Positions 5,137 through 7,164 of a stretch of DNA of 7,164 bases are shown piece after piece. Every line of letters starts with the position of its first letter. Positions within the stretch are counted from its first letter, which is position 1. The notes beneath the pieces are model-generated. The model did not search any database. It was not told the origin of the DNA and saw nothing but the letters and a program-made list of their open reading frames with translations. A program made the translations under genes and the position numbers. This stretch comes from Gemmataceae bacterium (GTDB lineage Bacteria > Planctomycetota > Planctomycetia > Gemmatales > Gemmataceae): NCBI GenBank assembly GCA_026418875.1, contig JAOAAM010000603.1, forward strand, positions 1 through 7,164, in the 5' to 3' direction.

Positions 5137-6042
5137 ATGGAAACGGGAAATTCGCCGCAAACGACACGCATCGGGTGGATTGGCACGGGGGTGATGGGGC
5201 GGTGGATGTGCCAGCACCTGATGAATGCGGGTCACCCGGCCACGGTGTACAACCGGAGCCGGGACAAGGCCCAGCCCTTGATCGACGCTGGGGCGAGATG
5301 GGCCGACTCGCCGAAGCAAGTTGCCGAGGCCGCGGACGTGGTCTTCGCCATCGTCGGTTATCCTGCCGATGTTCGTGAGGTGTTCCTTGGAGCCGAGGGA
5401 GTGCTGGCGGGTGCCCGGCCTGGGTCAATTCTCGTGGACATGACGACCAGTGAGCCAAGCCTCGCCGTGGAGATCGAGGCCGCGGCCCGGGCCAAGGGGT
5501 GCCTCGCGCTGGATGCTCCCGTCTCCGGTGGCGACGTCGGGGCGAAGAACGCCACCCTTTCCATCATGGTCGGCGGCCAACGCGAGGCCTTCGATCGTGT
5601 CCTTCCCCTGTTTCAATGCATGGGGAAGACCATCGTCCACCAAGGGCCGGCCGGCTCGGGACAGCACACCAAAATGGTGAACCAGATCCTCATCGCCTCG
5701 ACCATGATCTCCCTCTGCGAGGGGCTGCTGTATGCGTACAAGGCGGGGCTGAACCTGGAGACGGTGCTGCAAAGCGTCTCCGGCGGGGCGGCGGGCAGCA
5801 AGTCGCTGGAGATTTATGGCCCGCGGATCCTGGCCCGCAACTTCGAGCCGGGATTCTATGTCGAGCATTTCATCAAAGATATGGGGATCGCACTGAGGGA
5901 AGCCGAAAGGCTCAATCTCTGCCTGCCCGGTCTCGCCCTTGCCAAGCAACTGTACGAAGCGGTGCGGGCGCAAGGGTACGGTCGGAAGGGCACCCAGGCC
6001 TTGCTTCTCGCTCTCGAAAATATCTCGAATGTCCGCCGTTGA
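5137..6042 (+). CDS. NAD(P)-dependent beta-hydroxyacid dehydrogenase (3-hydroxyisobutyrate dehydrogenase family)
   Basis: This 301-residue cytoplasmic oxidoreductase interconverts a beta-hydroxyacid and its semialdehyde or keto form. The N-terminal Rossmann domain opens with [11 protein letters not shown] (11-21), containing GxGxxG. YNRSRDK (38-44) ends the second strand with N39-R40 rather than an acidic residue, which favours NADP(H). [22 protein letters not shown] spans 127-148; S130 and the two glycines that follow are the substrate-binding loop. [11 protein letters not shown] (173-183) holds the catalytic lysine K179 and N182. The all-alpha C-terminal domain runs to the end, including FIKDMGIAL (245-253) with the conserved KD pair. 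Length and motif spacing are standard. It could be 3-hydroxyisobutyrate dehydrogenase, tartronate semialdehyde reductase or a glyoxylate/succinic semialdehyde reductase; the neighbours do not help choose. Confidence 0.94.
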   Translation: METGNSPQTTRIGWIGTGVMGRWMCQHLMNAGHPATVYNRSRDKAQPLIDAGARWADSPKQVAEAADVVFAIVGYPADVREVFLGAEGVLAGARPGSILVDMTTSEPSLAVEIEAAARAKGCLALDAPVSGGDVGAKNATLSIMVGGQREAFDRVLPLFQCMGKTIVHQGPAGSGQHTKMVNQILIASTMISLCEGLLYAYKAGLNLETVLQSVSGGAAGSKSLEIYGPRILARNFEPGFYVEHFIKDMGIALREAERLNLCLPGLALAKQLYEAVRAQGYGRKGTQALLLALENISNVRR

Positions 6043-6095
6043 CGATCTCGAACCTGCGGCTCCGACGACCCGCCGGCATCCCTAGCCGTCGCTCA

Positions 6096-7164
6096 TCAAG
6101 GTGAATCCGGCTTGCGACCTTCGCCCCGCGGAGGGTCAGTTTGGGGCTTCACGGTGGAATTTCGGCGATTAAATTCCGCCGGGTCGAATTCGTCGATCGG
6201 GGCTGGTGCCATCGTGGGCGGCGAGACTTTCGGAGTGCCAAGCTCCCGCGAATCCGCTGGATTTGCGGCGAATTTTCCTGCCGGGCTAGTTGCCGCGGCA
6301 CCCGACACTCGGATGCCGGGAAGAGGCGTCGGTTCGGACATCTCCTCCGCGGGTTGGGGCGTCGGCAGAGGCGACGCAAGGCTGGACGCTGCCACGGGGA
6401 GTCGCGCCGGCGAGGCCGACTTGCCGGTGACCAATCGGACGAACTCCTCCAAGTGGCGGTAGGCAGGCGATTCACGGTCCCGCAGGGGCGGCTGCGAAGC
6501 CCCGCCATGCAGGTTCAAGGCATTGAGCAGCAGGGGGCTTTTCCCGGGGTCGTCGCTGCGGATGGCATCGACGACCGTGGCCAAGTTCAATTGCGTCGCG
6601 CGACGATCGCCAAACATCAACGATGGTCGAGTCAGTGGGAAACGCGCTACCCCCGGTCGGGCATGGCACCCGGCACAGGCATTGATCAGGATGGGTTGGA
6701 CTTTCGACGTGAACAGCGTCTGGGCCGATGGGGGAATTTCCACGTTCACCACGGTCTCATGACGAGCTGGCACGATCTCGGTGGACTTGGTCGCCACGCT
6801 GGGTGGGGGAGGCAACGTTGCTTGCAAACGCAAGTCCTCCACGAAGCGACGGATCGTGTCATCGTCTGGTGCCTGTCGGAGCGCCTCGTCGGCCTCCCTT
6901 ATGGCCTCATCCTTCAGCCCGTGGTTGAGGCACCAACGAGCCAGGATCGCTCGCTGTCGGGCATCACCAGCGCGGACCCGCTGCCGCATGGCTTGGTAGG
7001 CGGCCGATTTGTCGGGCAGCAGCAGCGCACCTTGGGCCGCGGGCAGCATCATTTCGCCTTGGGCTTGCCGCACTCGGAATCGATGACCCACGCGGTCGAT
7101 CTGCCCCTCGATCATCCCGCCATGGTCGAAGAGCAGCACGGTCCCCGAATCCACCTGCTTCGAG
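6096..7164 (-). CDS. haem-motif (CxxCH) protein with helical repeat and proline-rich tail, 5' partial
   Basis: The frame is open at the right edge, so the N-terminus is missing; a GTG at 7154 is in frame but homology-like sequence continues before it. Numbering from that GTG there are 352 residues. Residues 4-47 (GTVLLFDHGGMIEGQIDRVG and onward) look like a small beta-rich domain. Residues 53-105 are helical, with LARWCLNHGLKDEAI resembling one TPR-like unit. A Pro/Thr linker follows (about 112-140). Residues 147-243 are a cytochrome-c-like domain: FTSKVQPILINACAGCHA carries one haem site, C160-A-G-C163-H164, and later LNLHGGASQPPLRDRESPAY is typical of planctomycete c-type domains. The last ~100 residues are rich in Pro, Ala and Ser and probably disordered. 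Covalent haem attachment requires export, so a signal peptide is expected upstream of the window. A redox or haem-binding role is likely; partner unknown. It converges on the dehydrogenase gene across 53 bases. Confidence 0.85.
   Translation of the reverse strand, partial: SKQVDSGTVLLFDHGGMIEGQIDRVGHRFRVRQAQGEMMLPAAQGALLLPDKSAAYQAMRQRVRAGDARQRAILARWCLNHGLKDEAIREADEALRQAPDDDTIRRFVEDLRLQATLPPPPSVATKSTEIVPARHETVVNVEIPPSAQTLFTSKVQPILINACAGCHARPGVARFPLTRPSLMFGDRRATQLNLATVVDAIRSDDPGKSPLLLNALNLHGGASQPPLRDRESPAYRHLEEFVRLVTGKSASPARLPVAASSLASPLPTPQPAEEMSEPTPLPGIRVSGAAATSPAGKFAANPADSRELGTPKVSPPTMAPAPIDEFDPAEFNRRNSTVKPQTDPPRGEGRKPDSP

Noticed and set aside
5425..5973. A 182-codon minus-strand frame opposite the dehydrogenase
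   Set aside because: The sense-strand dehydrogenase has complete cofactor and catalytic motifs; the opposite frame has no domain features.
6043..6095. Possible terminator between the dehydrogenase and haem-protein genes
   Set aside because: Only a 5-bp pairing (CGACG 6063-6067 with CGTCG 6087-6091) was found, with no T tract; too weak to annotate.

Overview
The window is about 60% GC, gene-dense bacterial DNA that most likely comes from a planctomycete, perhaps of the Gemmata group. The evidence is a secreted von Willebrand A (VWA) protein with a 'GNEP' segment, and a protein joining a short beta-rich N-terminus, a 'LARWCLNHGL' helical repeat and a single CxxCH haem site. Both layouts are familiar from planctomycete genomes. 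This placement is inference from protein architecture; no rRNA or other marker is present.

Layout. Positions 1-1619 (+) carry a three-gene cluster: a ubiquitin-like sulfur carrier of the CysO/MoaD/ThiS type ending in Gly-Gly (5' end cut off by the window), a small helical protein of unknown function whose start overlaps the carrier stop by 8 bases, and a ThiF/MoeB-type E1-like adenylyltransferase. The carrier and enzyme should act as a pair: the enzyme adenylates the C-terminal glycine so that it can be converted to a thiocarboxylate, which then supplies sulfur (cysteine, molybdopterin, thiamine or tRNA thiolation; the sequence does not decide which). Positions 1648-1792 hold a 29-bp tandem repeat between this cluster and the convergent pyrE (orotate phosphoribosyltransferase, -). 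A short divergent spacer separates pyrE from a pterin-4a-carbinolamine dehydratase gene (+). That gene converges on the secreted VWA-protein gene (-) across a spacer with a perfect 10-bp-arm hairpin. Upstream of the VWA gene on the same strand is a lipase/esterase of the alpha/beta-hydrolase fold. A 188-base spacer (4949-5136) with no convincing gene leads to a divergent beta-hydroxyacid dehydrogenase (+). The window closes with the 3' part of a haem-motif protein gene (-), convergent with the dehydrogenase across 53 bases in which I see no strong terminator.

Apart from the first cluster, neighbouring genes look functionally unrelated: pyrimidine synthesis, pterin recycling, a secreted protein, lipid hydrolysis, a metabolic reductase and a cytochrome-like protein. 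I see no insertion sequence, phage gene, CRISPR array, tRNA or rRNA. The best leads are the unknown protein between the sulfur carrier and its activating enzyme, and the 29-bp repeat array. Nothing here amounts to a clear new system.
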